From: Nostoc desertorum CM1-VF14
GTDB taxonomy: Bacteria > Cyanobacteriota > Cyanobacteriia > Cyanobacteriales > Nostocaceae
DNA length: 35,919 nucleotides
Assembly (NCBI GenBank): GCA_019359245.1
Contig: JAHHHR010000075.1
Span: 1-35,919 of the forward strand
Direction: 5' to 3'
Positions 8,184-16,536 of this stretch are shown here, one piece after another (position 1 is the stretch's first letter; each line of letters opens with the position of its first letter). The position numbers and the translations under genes were made by a program. The notes under the pieces are model-generated. The model was not told where the DNA came from and did not search any database. It saw only the letters and a program-made list of their open reading frames with translations.

Positions 8184-9047
8184 TTGTTACAACATTCCAT
8201 TGATCCCTTTGCCTACAAAGTTGTTCGTCAGCAATCCTATGGAATGTATGCTGCCGATCCGGAGGCGATTGGAGTTGGCTTTTTTGCTTACAGTGGAACT
8301 TCGGGCGATCGCAATTTGCGAATTCGAGGTGGCAGTAGTCAACTTGCAATGTCATTTGCTCACTTTTTGGGCGATTGCATCCATTTTAATACCCCAGTTG
8401 TGCGGATTGGGCAGCAAGAACAAACTGTTGCCGTGAGTTTAAAAACGGTTCAGGGACAGGTTGAAGTATTTGCCGACTGGATTGTTGTCACAATTCCCTG
8501 GAGTGTTTTGCGCCATTTGTCTATTGAAGTTCCGCTTACAGAGGCACAACGAGAGGCGATCGCTCACTTGCCCTATGGGATATCGGTTAAGACTTTACTT
8601 CAGTACTCCAACCGTTTCTGGCAGCAATCCAGTTGGGGGTTAGTCGTGGCAGAAACACCTTATCAAACGGTCTGGGAATCTACCTTAACTCAGACAGGTG
8701 AAGCCGGAATTCTTGCTTGTACAAGCAGTGGAACACCTAGCCGAAATGTTGCTGGACACTCCGTTGAGTTAGCACAACAAACAGTATCCACGCTTAAGCC
8801 AAATGCTCCCAAAGCACTCGCAACTGCAACTCATGACTGGAGTGCTGATCCTTGGTCACAGGGATCTTACTGCTATTTCGTTCCTAGAGACTTGAAAAGT
8901 TGGCGCTCTGATTTACCGTACTCTGCCGGAGGAGTCATTTTTGCAGGAGAGCATACCGCTCCCATTGAATATTGTGGCTATATGGAGGGAGCAATTCGCA
9001 GTGGACAACGAGCAGCAAAGCAAATTTTAGCTTTCGCTATGACATGA
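8184..9047 (+). pseudogene. FAD-dependent amine oxidase, C-terminal fragment
   Basis: About 287 residues match the C-terminal two thirds of flavin amine oxidases (MAO/LAAO type): RIRGGSSQLAMSFA, the substrate-domain segment VVVTIPWSVLRHL, DPWSQGSYCYF and the terminal FAD-contacting IFAGEHTAPIEYCGYMEGAIRSG. The N-terminal GxGxxG dinucleotide-binding domain (about 150-200 residues) is absent and a TAA stands in frame at 8175-8177; the only nearby start is TTG at 8184. The downstream coding is clean, so truncation may be recent. Confidence 0.85.
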
Positions 9048-9189
9048 AACGCAGATTTTTCACACTTTTTTACAGATTATTACGGCAAACATCTAAAAGC
9101 CAAGGAATGTACGCTTAAATCAAAATCCTTGCGATAGCTAAGTTTTAGTCATCACTCACAATTATTGTTTCCACATGAGAGATTATTCC
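9048..9189. other. Non-coding stretch
   Basis: Nothing gene-like seen. A short inverted pair, CCAAGGA near 9100 with TCCTTG near 9126, could form a weak hairpin after the amine-oxidase fragment. Neighbouring 9276-9398 is also empty apart from the leader of the gene at 9399. Confidence 0.4.
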
Positions 9190-9275
9190 TAATGATTCAC
9201 TTCTGGAAATAGGTCTAGCTGATTTGGTTCCAAGGGTATTATGGGGAGGGAGCGTGCCGACTAGCTGATTATCCA
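9190..9275 (-). pseudogene. Remnant resembling the N-terminus of the 10879-11478 gene
   Basis: On the minus strand the frames give DNQLVGTLP, then after one shift IPLEPNQLDLFPEV. The intact gene at 10879-11478 begins GDNLLVCTFPLITLEPNQLNLFSDL. The spacing and residues match over about 25 codons, with a frameshift and nothing further. It indicates a second, almost completely deleted relative of that gene about 2 kb away. Confidence 0.55.
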
Positions 9276-9398
9276 AGAGAACTGACAATTAAGAGCATTT
9301 GCTTTTGGTGTCGCCAGAATAAGGAAAATGGTAGAGTTAAGACCTCTAATGAGATAAATGCTGCTACAACCATTACTGTAAAATGAAAGAAGGGTTCT

Positions 9399-9989
9399 AT
9401 GAAAGAAACAATAAAACCTTTTAAAAAAATCGCCATATTTGATTTGTTAGGAGAGAATTCCGAAATAATTTGTTCTGACAAATCAAAAATTGCTGCTCAA
9501 GTTACTAAATGGGTAAACAGAGCTATCAGCAACGGTGCAGATTCGTGTTATATAAGATTATATGAGGCAAATAGAGAAAATATAGATATAATTATTGAAA
9601 ATCTATCCGACAAAGAATTGCAAATTATTTTACCATTTTCTCTAAATTATAAATCTTCTTTAGTTAGTGCTTTTCATTTTAGAGAAAAAGACCAAATTAA
9701 AATGCCAGAGGCAAAAAGCAATAGTATACTGTTTGGAAAATCATGTCACTCATTAAAATCTATAAAAGACGCAGAGGATGAAGGATTAGACTATGTATTT
9801 TTTTCACCTATTTTTGCGACCCCGACTCATCCAGAAGCAAAAGGTATTGGTTTAGATATGCTCACTAAAGCTTGCAAATCAACACAAATGAAAGTTTTTG
9901 CTCTTGGGGGAATTAACGAAAACAATTATCAAAAATGTCTTGATGCTGGTGCGTCTGGTGTTGCAGCAATTAGTATGTTTAAAAAATAA
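9399..9989 (+). CDS. Thiamine phosphate synthase/TenI-like protein
   Basis: The 196-residue protein has the ThiE/TenI barrel C-terminal signatures: GKSCHSLKSIKDAEDEGLDYVFFSPIF, then TPTHPEAKGIG and FALGGINENNYQKCLDAGASGVAAISMF, covering the phosphate-binding loops. ThiE joins HMP-PP and thiazole phosphate; TenI-like proteins act as thiazole tautomerases. The N-terminal 90 residues are divergent and I cannot decide which activity applies. A GAAGGG site precedes the ATG. The coding is distinctly AT-rich with many AAA/ATA codons, unlike neighbours, and no other thiamine gene is near, suggesting horizontal acquisition. Confidence 0.82.
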   Translation: MKETIKPFKKIAIFDLLGENSEIICSDKSKIAAQVTKWVNRAISNGADSCYIRLYEANRENIDIIIENLSDKELQIILPFSLNYKSSLVSAFHFREKDQIKMPEAKSNSILFGKSCHSLKSIKDAEDEGLDYVFFSPIFATPTHPEAKGIGLDMLTKACKSTQMKVFALGGINENNYQKCLDAGASGVAAISMFKK

Positions 9990-10135
9990 AATATTTTTCC
10001 TTGATGCCTTTTCCTTAGCGCTATTAGCATTTGCATAGCTCCAGCATAGCTATCACTAAACACATTTTTTGCTCCTTCACGAGTCACAATTTCAATTAAG
10101 TGTGCAGTAAGACATCGTTTATTGTGAAACTGGGC

Positions 10136-10645
10136 TTAGTCATCTTCATCCATTAAGCGACAACGGCTTTGGGTCTTGCAAGCAAGTCGAGAAGAACGCT
10201 CTCGTACAATAGTCGCTAAATCTGGTCGTCCTGTTAGAAAAAGTCGCCAATCAGCCCAAATTCCATATAGGAAGTCGGCAATAGCACCGATAACTGGTAA
10301 GGAAGTTGCAGCATAGACCCAACCCATCCCCAGAATTTCGTAAATGCGATGGAAAACTTCAACATTTTTAACTAGCGTTCCGTTTGGCAACACAGCATGA
10401 ATACGCCCCATTGCAGTTTCATAGTCAACACCGCCATCTGCTTGGGGATTGTAGTCATCAGCTGCAATATCTACAAACGCCACCAGCCCTCGACCCGCGT
10501 CCCGCTTTTTCAAAAAGTTAACCTCACGCAGACACAAGGGACATTGGCCGTCATACAGCAGTTTGATTTTCCACGACGGCACAGTGGATGAAGGCTGGTC
10601 TAGAGAGTTGTTACAATGGTAGGATTGGATTTGTGGTGAGGACAT
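10136..10645 (-). CDS. DCC-family thiol-disulfide oxidoreductase (DUF393), copy 2
   Basis: A 169-residue near-identical duplicate of the gene at 4617-5126, with the same LLYDGQCPLCLREV active-site segment. About five residues differ, mostly in the N-terminal leader and none in the CPLC motif, so both copies have apparently been kept open since duplication. The surrounding ~70 bp on its 3' side repeat only the beginning of the pterin dehydratase relic found behind copy 1. Confidence 0.88.
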   Translation of the reverse strand: MSSPQIQSYHCNNSLDQPSSTVPSWKIKLLYDGQCPLCLREVNFLKKRDAGRGLVAFVDIAADDYNPQADGGVDYETAMGRIHAVLPNGTLVKNVEVFHRIYEILGMGWVYAATSLPVIGAIADFLYGIWADWRLFLTGRPDLATIVRERSSRLACKTQSRCRLMDEDD

Positions 10646-10683
10646 TTTGGGATCTTAACTAAGTTTATTTCCTTACATCTTGC

Positions 10684-10860
10684 GTAACGCCTCTGGAATT
10701 ATAGGGTTTGGCCCATTCGAGCGACGCGTAGCTTGCCGCCGTAGTCATCGCTACTAGCGTGAAGGGCGTAATCCCAAAACCCAGGAGTTAATGACAATTC
10801 CAGCCACTAGAGTGCCTGCATTTTCTGCTTGTTACAGTTTAAAGAAAAAGTAGCGCCATA
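10684..10860 (+). pseudogene. HU gene 3' remnant, copy 2
   Basis: Same decayed HU 3' end as at 5163-5383, including the GC-rich insertion in the arm region (here CGTAGCTTGCCGCCGTAGTCATCG). The similarity stops at GCGCCATA, so the ~40 bp of downstream HU flank retained in copy 1 are missing here. Confidence 0.82.
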
Positions 10861-10878
10861 AAGCATAAGTAAGCCACC

Positions 10879-11478
10879 CTACCCAAAAGGCTGCCCCCAG
10901 CGCTCCCAGTTCTCCTTATTAAATGGACTGCGCCACTTCAAAATAAGGTTTGACTCCAACTCTTGCCGTGCGCGTCGGTCTGTGGGTGCATCCCACCAAA
11001 AAGCGATGCTAACTTCCCGTTGGAGTCCATAATGATGATGCAGTGAATGGTAACTATCTAAATATTGCTTGCATCCATGCTCACCTTTCCACCGTTTACC
11101 AGATCGTCTTGTTTCACCAACATACAACAGCAAGGGCATGGCATTATCAATCACAAAATAAATAGCGGCGCTACCCTCATCTGTTGGCATCCTGTAAAAC
11201 GCCATTGATTGCAGGGACAAGGTGAAAGGGTTTATCGCGTCAGGGTCGCAATGGTTGGGTGCAAGGTCAAACAATGCCGTCTGCTGTGGTGGTTTGCTCT
11301 CCCTCACCTTCTGCTGATATTCAAAAATCTGAGATTTCCACTTCAACAGCGCCTCAAGGCCCATTACCAGTGTCTCTGCTCTGCGTGCTGGTGTGACGGT
11401 CAAATCAGAAAATAAATTTAGCTGGTTGGGTTCCAAGGTGATTAATGGGAATGTACAAACCAGTAGATTATCCCCCAC
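10879..11478 (-). CDS. GIY-YIG nuclease-like protein
   Basis: In this 199-residue protein residues about 100-190 form a GIY-YIG-like domain: AIYFVID (the GIY strand variant), LLYVGETRRSGKRW (the YIG strand with following Arg), a HHHYGL loop and a late RQELESNLILKWRSPFNKENW helix with the likely catalytic Glu. The first 95 residues (LEPNQLNLFSDL..., helical) are a cyanobacterial extension of unknown role. GIY-YIG proteins cleave DNA in repair or mobile elements; no intron or UvrC context is present. Confidence 0.75.
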   Translation of the reverse strand: MGDNLLVCTFPLITLEPNQLNLFSDLTVTPARRAETLVMGLEALLKWKSQIFEYQQKVRESKPPQQTALFDLAPNHCDPDAINPFTLSLQSMAFYRMPTDEGSAAIYFVIDNAMPLLLYVGETRRSGKRWKGEHGCKQYLDSYHSLHHHYGLQREVSIAFWWDAPTDRRARQELESNLILKWRSPFNKENWERWGQPFG

Positions 11479-11569
11479 AACTGGATGGAGTCAAACCTTT
11501 TAGCAGCTTACTAGAGCGATCGCTATATTGATTTTGGGCATTTTAAAGTAGCGTTTACTCAATATTGCC

Positions 11570-11902
11570 ATGTTTAAAGGATTCGGTCGCCGTCAGAAAA
11601 AATCAGTGCTTAAGGACAACGAACTGACCACAGGGATTGTTCAGCATCCAGTTACGGGACTTTGGCAGACATGGATATCATTTACTGGTAATGATATTCA
11701 ATGTATTACTGCCCATGCGAACCCTGATGATGCTGACCGGGTAGCGAAACAGATTGCTGATGCTTGGAGTGAAGGGAAATATAAAACTGGGGAAGAGGTG
11801 ACAGCTTTTATTAAATCTCTGCCGACTGATGCTGTCATAGACCCATTGCCCCAAAATATTGTGATGCAATTGAGCAAGCAGGCATTAAGCGCAAGGAAGT
11901 AA
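11570..11902 (+). CDS. Conserved hypothetical 110-aa protein
   Basis: Small soluble protein starting MFKGFGRRQK with a basic N-terminus, then LTTGIVQHPVTGLWQTWISF and a helical A/D-rich segment (HANPDDADRVAKQIADAWSEGKY). No family is recognised. Composition and codon use look genuine and a HIP1 site lies about 50 bp upstream. The stop is 16 bp from the end of the convergent gene at 11918. Confidence 0.65.
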   Translation: MFKGFGRRQKKSVLKDNELTTGIVQHPVTGLWQTWISFTGNDIQCITAHANPDDADRVAKQIADAWSEGKYKTGEEVTAFIKSLPTDAVIDPLPQNIVMQLSKQALSARK

Positions 11903-11917
11903 GAAAGAGCGAACGGT

Positions 11918-12268
11918 CTAAATTGAATCATCCATCCAACCGCATTCACAATCCCAATGCACTCTTGAGGTGTAGTCTCGGTCAAAGGATGCACCGCACT
12001 GGGGACACTTACCAGTAAACATTGGATGCCAATCAAGTAACTCCAGCTTTTGCTGTTGCGTCCACCTCTGTTGTGGTTGCAGTATTAATTCACCGTTGTA
12101 GTAGCTTGTCCCCTCCGGTTGCCATAGCTCCTCTCCTTCGGCATTGGGGTCAAGTCGAAAGTCCAAGCAGTTCTGGCCCTCTACCCCATCAGGGTGAACG
12201 ACACAGACGAGGTGGGGGTTATGTGAATAGAGAAGACAGTTATCGCACTCTGGAAGTTTCGGCATAGT
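11918..12268 (-). CDS. Zinc-ribbon hypothetical protein
   Basis: A 116-residue protein from the internal ATG at 12268 (MPKLPECDNC); the frame could extend to 12358, but those 30 residues look like untranslated leader. It contains CDNCLLYSHNPHLVC near the N-terminus and a C-terminal CPQCGASFD...WDCECGW zinc ribbon. I have the impression of a conserved cyanobacterial family with no assigned function. The Cys4 arrangement suggests a nucleic-acid or protein adaptor role, but this is inference. Confidence 0.65.
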   Translation of the reverse strand, partial: TMPKLPECDNCLLYSHNPHLVCVVHPDGVEGQNCLDFRLDPNAEGEELWQPEGTSYYNGELILQPQQRWTQQQKLELLDWHPMFTGKCPQCGASFDRDYTSRVHWDCECGWMDDSI

Positions 12269-12358
12269 ACCAGTGTACTGCTTTGTCACAAGCGATCGCT
12301 TCCTTAGTCGCTTTAATATCTCCAAAAAGAGTGCTGTGGCAATGGGTTGCTGATGCAT

Positions 12359-12786
12359 ATCCCTATTCTGTCACTCTCGGAAAACAATAATCGAAGCAAG
12401 AGTCTGAAACTTTGATTGAGCTAAGGTTTGAACCTTTATTTTCTAACAGTAACTAAAATTTCTTGCAAAAATCTGAAAACTACAGCTGCGAAAGCCTTAC
12501 AGGGATTAGCTTCCCCCGGATTGACAAAACAGGGATATCACAATGCTGCCGATGCGATGCTTTTTTAAGAAACGGTAAAAGCTTACTTGACCAGAGTACC
12601 TATTTTTTCTTAAGGTATTTTATACTTTCTTGGTACTGCCTTAATAATTGTTGTTTTTAATGGGCTGAAACTTTATCTTCTGAAATAGACTTTATGTCCT
12701 CACTATTATTTGCAAAAACATATAAGTTTGCTTCATCATCTCTTAAATTAAAAGTCATTATTCATACCCATGTATTAACAGATTAA
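12359..12786. other. Non-coding stretch, nothing recognised
   Basis: About 430 bp of AT-rich DNA. One 65-codon open frame at 12463-12660 has a Cys/Phe-rich composition that does not look coding. No repeats or RNA features seen. Confidence 0.5.
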
Positions 12787-12987
12787 GTGATTGATATTAG
12801 AGAAGTAGTTGCAAAACCTAACTTTTCTAATATTATGAATAAAAAATGGGCTGCTAAACGACTTACAATCAATCTCACTTCAAGTGAAGCAGAGAAGCTG
12901 GAAAAATACTGCTCAATGACTGGCAGACCAGCAACCGATGTGATCCGGGAATTAATTCGTTCTCTGAGTACTGAAGATAAAGAGTAA
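12787..12987 (+). CDS. Ribbon-helix-helix (CopG-like) protein
   Basis: The short protein carries KRLTINLTSSEAEKLEKYC followed by GRPATDVIRELIRSL, the beta strand plus two helices of a ribbon-helix-helix DNA-binding fold. Two starts are possible: GTG at 12787 (66 residues) or ATG at 12835 (50 residues, MNKKWAAK); the second puts the strand at the usual place. Such proteins are often antitoxins or autoregulators, but no toxin gene is adjacent. Confidence 0.68.
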   Translation: MIDIREVVAKPNFSNIMNKKWAAKRLTINLTSSEAEKLEKYCSMTGRPATDVIRELIRSLSTEDKE

Positions 12988-13004
12988 AAACCTAGAATTA
13001 AAAA

Positions 13005-13033
13005 AAAGTAGACTGGATAATATTTTCTACTTT
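13005..13033 (+). terminator. Low-GC stem-loop after RHH gene
   Basis: AAAGTAGA pairs with TCTACTTT around a 13-nt loop, with an A-tract before and TTT within the 3' arm; a weak intrinsic terminator between the RHH gene and the nuclease gene. Confidence 0.45.
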
Positions 13034-13125
13034 AAAACATAAAACTAATTTGTGAGTTAACTAGCGATCGCTTGGCTGAAATTGGGAATCCTAAAAGAAG
13101 AAGTTAAGAGTGATTTTTAGTACAA

Positions 13126-13815
13126 ATGGTTTTTAAATTTCGCTTGATTGGTGTTGCAGCTTTGCTTCTAGCTCAAATGTCGTTACCCGTATTTGCCAAC
13201 AATCTTACCGCTACAGTTGTAAGCGTAGGTGACGGTGACACCATACGGGTGAGAACGGGTAACAAAACTGTGACTGTCCGCCTCGCTTGCATTGATGCAC
13301 CAGAGATGAAACAGAATCCTTGGGGTCAGCAATCATCAGCAAGACTCAAACAATTGCTGCCAGTGGGACAAGCAATTACCCTACGTGCTATTGAAACTGA
13401 CAAATACAAGCGCTTGGTTGCAGAGGTGTTTGTCGAGAATCGCAATGTCAATCTCAATATGGTGCAAGAGGGACAAGCTGTAGTTTATCGTCAGTATCTC
13501 AAAGGCTGTCGGGAGTCTAAAGATAGCTTGTTGCAAGGTGAAAATTATGCTAAACAACAGCGTTTAGCTTTTTGGAGCCAGCCTAATCCTGTGATGCCTT
13601 GGAACTTCCGCCACAAAACTGCTCAACGGGCAACTTCAGTGCCAACTCAAGGACAGCAACAGAATAATTGCGACCCTGCTTACCCAGATTTTTGCATTCC
13701 AAAGAATTCACCGGACTTAAACTGCCGAGATATTAGCCAACGAAGGTTTAAAGTGCTGCCACCCGATCCTCATGGGTTTGATCAAGATGGGGATGGTATC
13801 GGGTGTGAACGGTAG
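13126..13815 (+). CDS. Secreted thermonuclease (SNase-like) with C-terminal Ca-binding motif
   Basis: The 229-residue protein starts with a signal peptide (FRLIGVAALLLAQMSLPVFA, cleavage after FA-N near residue 25). The SNase domain shows VSVGDGDTIRV (Asp ligands), VRLACIDAPE (R52, D57, E60) and YKRLVAEVFV (the second catalytic Arg region). The C-terminus (about 185-229) has Cys pairs and DQDGDGIGCE, an Excalibur-type EF-hand-like motif often found on extracellular nucleases. It probably degrades external DNA or RNA in a Ca-dependent way. A 141-aa membrane protein follows 15 bp downstream. Confidence 0.92.
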   Translation: MVFKFRLIGVAALLLAQMSLPVFANNLTATVVSVGDGDTIRVRTGNKTVTVRLACIDAPEMKQNPWGQQSSARLKQLLPVGQAITLRAIETDKYKRLVAEVFVENRNVNLNMVQEGQAVVYRQYLKGCRESKDSLLQGENYAKQQRLAFWSQPNPVMPWNFRHKTAQRATSVPTQGQQQNNCDPAYPDFCIPKNSPDLNCRDISQRRFKVLPPDPHGFDQDGDGIGCER

Positions 13816-13830
13816 AAGCGGAAAAGTTAT

Positions 13831-14256
13831 ATGAGATTAATTAAAAAACTTTTAGCATTGTTTTTTCTGGGATTTGGGATTCCATTTTCTATTTTGATGA
13901 TTCTGGAAATGATTAATCCTAAAACTACCCCTAAAGATAAAGAAGGTGCTGTAGCTGCTTTAATTATTTTTACTATTCCGTCAACAGCTATGGGTGGGTG
14001 GTTGAGTTGGTCTTTAATAAAGCATCACAAAAGAGAACAAGAATTACTGCTTGAATCAGAACAAAAACGAATTGAGTTAGTGTTTTTAGAATTACTTGAA
14101 AACAACTCTGGGAAAATAACAGTATTGCTACTGGCGAAAAACTCCCAGATATCAACTCAATTTGCTAAACAGTATTTAGATGAGAAAGCTAAGGAGCTTA
14201 GTGCTGATTTTGAAGTAAATGAGGATGGAAATATTTCATATCGGTTCTTGTTGTGA
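13831..14256 (+). CDS. Two-span membrane protein with winged-helix-like tail
   Basis: Two hydrophobic segments (residues about 3-27 and 36-62) are followed by a charged helix and a soluble tail with ITVLLLAKNSQISTQFAKQYLD and FEVNEDGNISYRF, which reads like a small winged helix-turn-helix (helix, recognition helix, beta wing). I recall the pattern from cyanobacterial proteins of unknown function. The gene sits 15 bp behind the nuclease and may be cotranscribed. Confidence 0.65.
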   Translation: MRLIKKLLALFFLGFGIPFSILMILEMINPKTTPKDKEGAVAALIIFTIPSTAMGGWLSWSLIKHHKREQELLLESEQKRIELVFLELLENNSGKITVLLLAKNSQISTQFAKQYLDEKAKELSADFEVNEDGNISYRFLL

Positions 14257-14471
14257 GATTGCTACAATTACAGTAGTTTAGGTCAAGTGATTATGTTAAA
14301 TTTTAGTAGCAAAGGCAATCGCGTATAGATAAAACCAATACTATACTATATATGACTGCTCTACTGCTGTGTAACTGAAAAAGCAATTATATAATTTACA
14401 GATCAACCAGAGTATCAGAATCAGCTATTAGAGGCAACTTTTTTGATTCACTGCTATGTGGGTGAACGCAA

Positions 14472-15200
14472 CTATTTATCAGCGATTTCACTAATAATAG
14501 TTTGCAAGATAGGTTTTATATTTTGTGGTGGCCAAGCATGAATACCAACTGAATTGAAATACTGGATTCTCGCCCGATATAATTCTTCACATTCATATCC
14601 TTCCTCAAAATATTGATGATCGTAATAACCATAAAGGATAAAATTAGAATCAATCCTTTTGAGAAAAGGTTCAACGCTAATATTTAATTTTATCGAGTGA
14701 AAATATTCAGTAAGATATCTGTAGATATAGCTCCAAAAATTATTACTTTCTTGTCGAGAGAATTCTTGCTCAAAGGGTTCATTTTGAATTCTGTTTTTAT
14801 CAACATCTGCTTTATTCTCAAACAGTTTAGATGTTTGGTAGCAAATCCAACCACGAGAGTCAAAAATACGTATGAAGTAGAAAAAAGTATTTATCTCCTT
14901 TTTGATTACTAGTAATATGGGAAAGTAAAATGAGCCTCTGTCCTGATCAAATAAATCGCTACTATCTCCAAACAGGGACGTTAAAGTGATAAACAATTCT
15001 GCTAGGTTAAGTTTATCTTCACTTAATAATTCGGAAAAATAGAGTTCCCTGAAGAAGTTGGAGTCATCTTTAATGTCAAGGCTATTTTGCCTAAGCTTTC
15101 TATATTCAGAATCATCTAATCTCCAAAGTTCATACTGAATATTTTGTAATTGAAGCTCAATCTTATTGCGCTCTTTAACTTGTCTGACTACCTGTTTCAT
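14472..15200 (-). CDS. Hypothetical 242-aa protein
   Basis: Not recognised. The protein is soluble, rich in aromatic and acidic residues, starts with a helical MKQVVRQVKERNKIELQLQNIQYELWRL-like coiled segment, and ends with YRARIQYFNSVGIHAWPPQNI. No transmembrane spans, metal motifs or repeats. Coding is AT-rich. It is divergent from the Rpn-like gene at 15273, with 72 bp between starts. Confidence 0.6.
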   Translation of the reverse strand: MKQVVRQVKERNKIELQLQNIQYELWRLDDSEYRKLRQNSLDIKDDSNFFRELYFSELLSEDKLNLAELFITLTSLFGDSSDLFDQDRGSFYFPILLVIKKEINTFFYFIRIFDSRGWICYQTSKLFENKADVDKNRIQNEPFEQEFSRQESNNFWSYIYRYLTEYFHSIKLNISVEPFLKRIDSNFILYGYYDHQYFEEGYECEELYRARIQYFNSVGIHAWPPQNIKPILQTIISEIADK

Positions 15201-15272
15201 GTATCTAGCTCCAATTAATTAAGATTGGGCGATAGGACTAATGTACTATTATAGTATTTCAGCTTTTGCAGC

Positions 15273-16226
15273 ATGAGCGATAACAACCCACAAACTGAAT
15301 TTGATAGCCCTTGGAAACAGATACTACAACTGTACTTTGAAGAATTCATGCAATTCTTCTTCCCTCAAGCCCATGCAGAAATTGATTGGACACAACAGCC
15401 GGAATTTTTAGACCAGGAATTACAGCAGGTAGTGCGTGATGCCGAGTTAGGAAAACGCCTTGCGGATAAATTGGTAAAAATTTATCGTCTTGGAGGAGAT
15501 GAAGCATGGGTACTTGTACACCTGGAAATCCAATCTCAGTCAGAGTTTGACTTTAGCGAGAGGATGTTCACTTACAACTACCGCATCTACGATAGATACA
15601 AGCGTCCGGTTGCGTCATTAGCAGTCCTTGGTGATGAGCGTACTAACTGGCGACCGAATCAATTTGGTTATGAATTATTTGGCTGTATGGTAAATTTCCA
15701 ATTTCCTGTGATCAAGTTGGTAGACTATCAGCAAAAGCAGTCTGAACTGGAAGCCAGCCGTAACCCATTGGCAACTGTAGTCATGGCACACCTAGCCGCA
15801 GTACAAACGCGTACTGATAGGTTACAGCGTAAGCAGCAGAAACTCAGTTTGGTGAGGAAATTGTACCAGCAAGGGTTTGAACGAGAAGATGTTCTAAACT
15901 TGTTAGCTTTTGTAGACTGGGTATTGACACTCCCTCAAGATTTGGAGCGAGAGTTTCTTTTTGAAGTAGAACAATTGGAGGCAGAACAACGTATGCAGTA
16001 TGTGACTTCTTTTGAGCGCAGCGGTATTCGGTTAGGATTACTCGAAGGAATTGAGTTAGGTTTAGAACTCAAATTTGGTGCTGAGTCCTTAAGCCTGATG
16101 TCAGAAATTTCCTTACTGTCAGATATTGAACAATTACGGGCAATTAAAGAAGGAATCAAAACAGCCGCGACAATTGCCGAATTGCGTCAGATTTACCAGT
16201 CACCAGCAAACGAAACGCCGTTGTAG
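15273..16226 (+). CDS. Rpn/PD-(D/E)XK nuclease-like (transposase_31 type) protein
   Basis: In this 317-residue protein residues about 50-130 carry the pattern of the cyanobacterial Rpn/putative-transposase family: AELGKRLADKLVKIY, LVHLEIQSQSEFDFSERM (the E-x-Q variant of the nuclease core), YNYRIYDRY and SLAVLGDE. The C-terminal half is helical with an ERSGIRLGLLEGIELGLELKFG amphipathic stretch typical of the family tail. E. coli Rpn proteins promote recombination by DNA cleavage; the cyanobacterial relatives are numerous and unassigned. Confidence 0.8.
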   Translation: MSDNNPQTEFDSPWKQILQLYFEEFMQFFFPQAHAEIDWTQQPEFLDQELQQVVRDAELGKRLADKLVKIYRLGGDEAWVLVHLEIQSQSEFDFSERMFTYNYRIYDRYKRPVASLAVLGDERTNWRPNQFGYELFGCMVNFQFPVIKLVDYQQKQSELEASRNPLATVVMAHLAAVQTRTDRLQRKQQKLSLVRKLYQQGFEREDVLNLLAFVDWVLTLPQDLEREFLFEVEQLEAEQRMQYVTSFERSGIRLGLLEGIELGLELKFGAESLSLMSEISLLSDIEQLRAIKEGIKTAATIAELRQIYQSPANETPL

Positions 16227-16410
16227 TTCAGCAACAGCTACAGATAATTCATCTGTGTTCCTCAGTAAATAGTTGTTCTAGTGCTAAACCGCCAAGTTAG
16301 GATTATTGCAGCGATCGCTTTACTTTCTATGTCATTTTTAGACTGGATTTTGATAGAAATAAAGTGATCGCCATAAAATTCAAACTTGATAGTAAGGGGT
16401 TTTGGCAACT

Positions 16411-16530
16411 TTATCTCAAGAAGCTTACTCTTTCTAATTCGATAGCCTGCTCTCCCCGTTCCACTGTTTGCATCCAATCTCGTCTGAGTTGAGTACGTGC
16501 TATTGTTGAGCCAAACTCATCTGCCCAAAC
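16411..16530 (-). pseudogene. Separated last 39 codons of the dynamin-like gene
   Basis: Minus-strand codons from 16530 to TAA at 16411-16413 read VWADEFGSTIARTQLRRDW then a charged helix. Joined to the GAT codon at 17425-17427, after removal of the IS and one copy of the AT dinucleotide, the frame is continuous with the GTPase gene (EVASD-VWADEFG). The piece has no start codon of its own. Confidence 0.85.
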
Positions 16531-16536
16531 ATGAAC

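Larger units (their letters stand above)
10066..10860. repeat. Duplicated ~795-bp block, copy 2
   Basis: Second copy of the block at 4547-5341, same orientation. The left junction lies after CTAAACACA and the right junction immediately after GCGCCATA; the flanks are unrelated to those of copy 1. Contains the second DCC gene and second HU remnant. Confidence 0.93.

Noticed and set aside
4028..10860. CRISPR-like interpretation of the repeated blocks
   Set aside because: The repeats are long, only two or three in number, and contain gene sequence; there are no regularly spaced short repeats.
12463..12660. A 65-codon open frame in the gap before the RHH gene
   Set aside because: Cys/Phe-rich composition, no ribosome-binding site and no recognisable pattern.
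16262..16477. A 71-codon minus-strand open frame
   Set aside because: It overlaps, in another frame, the 39 codons that complete the dynamin-like gene, and its residues look like shadow translation.
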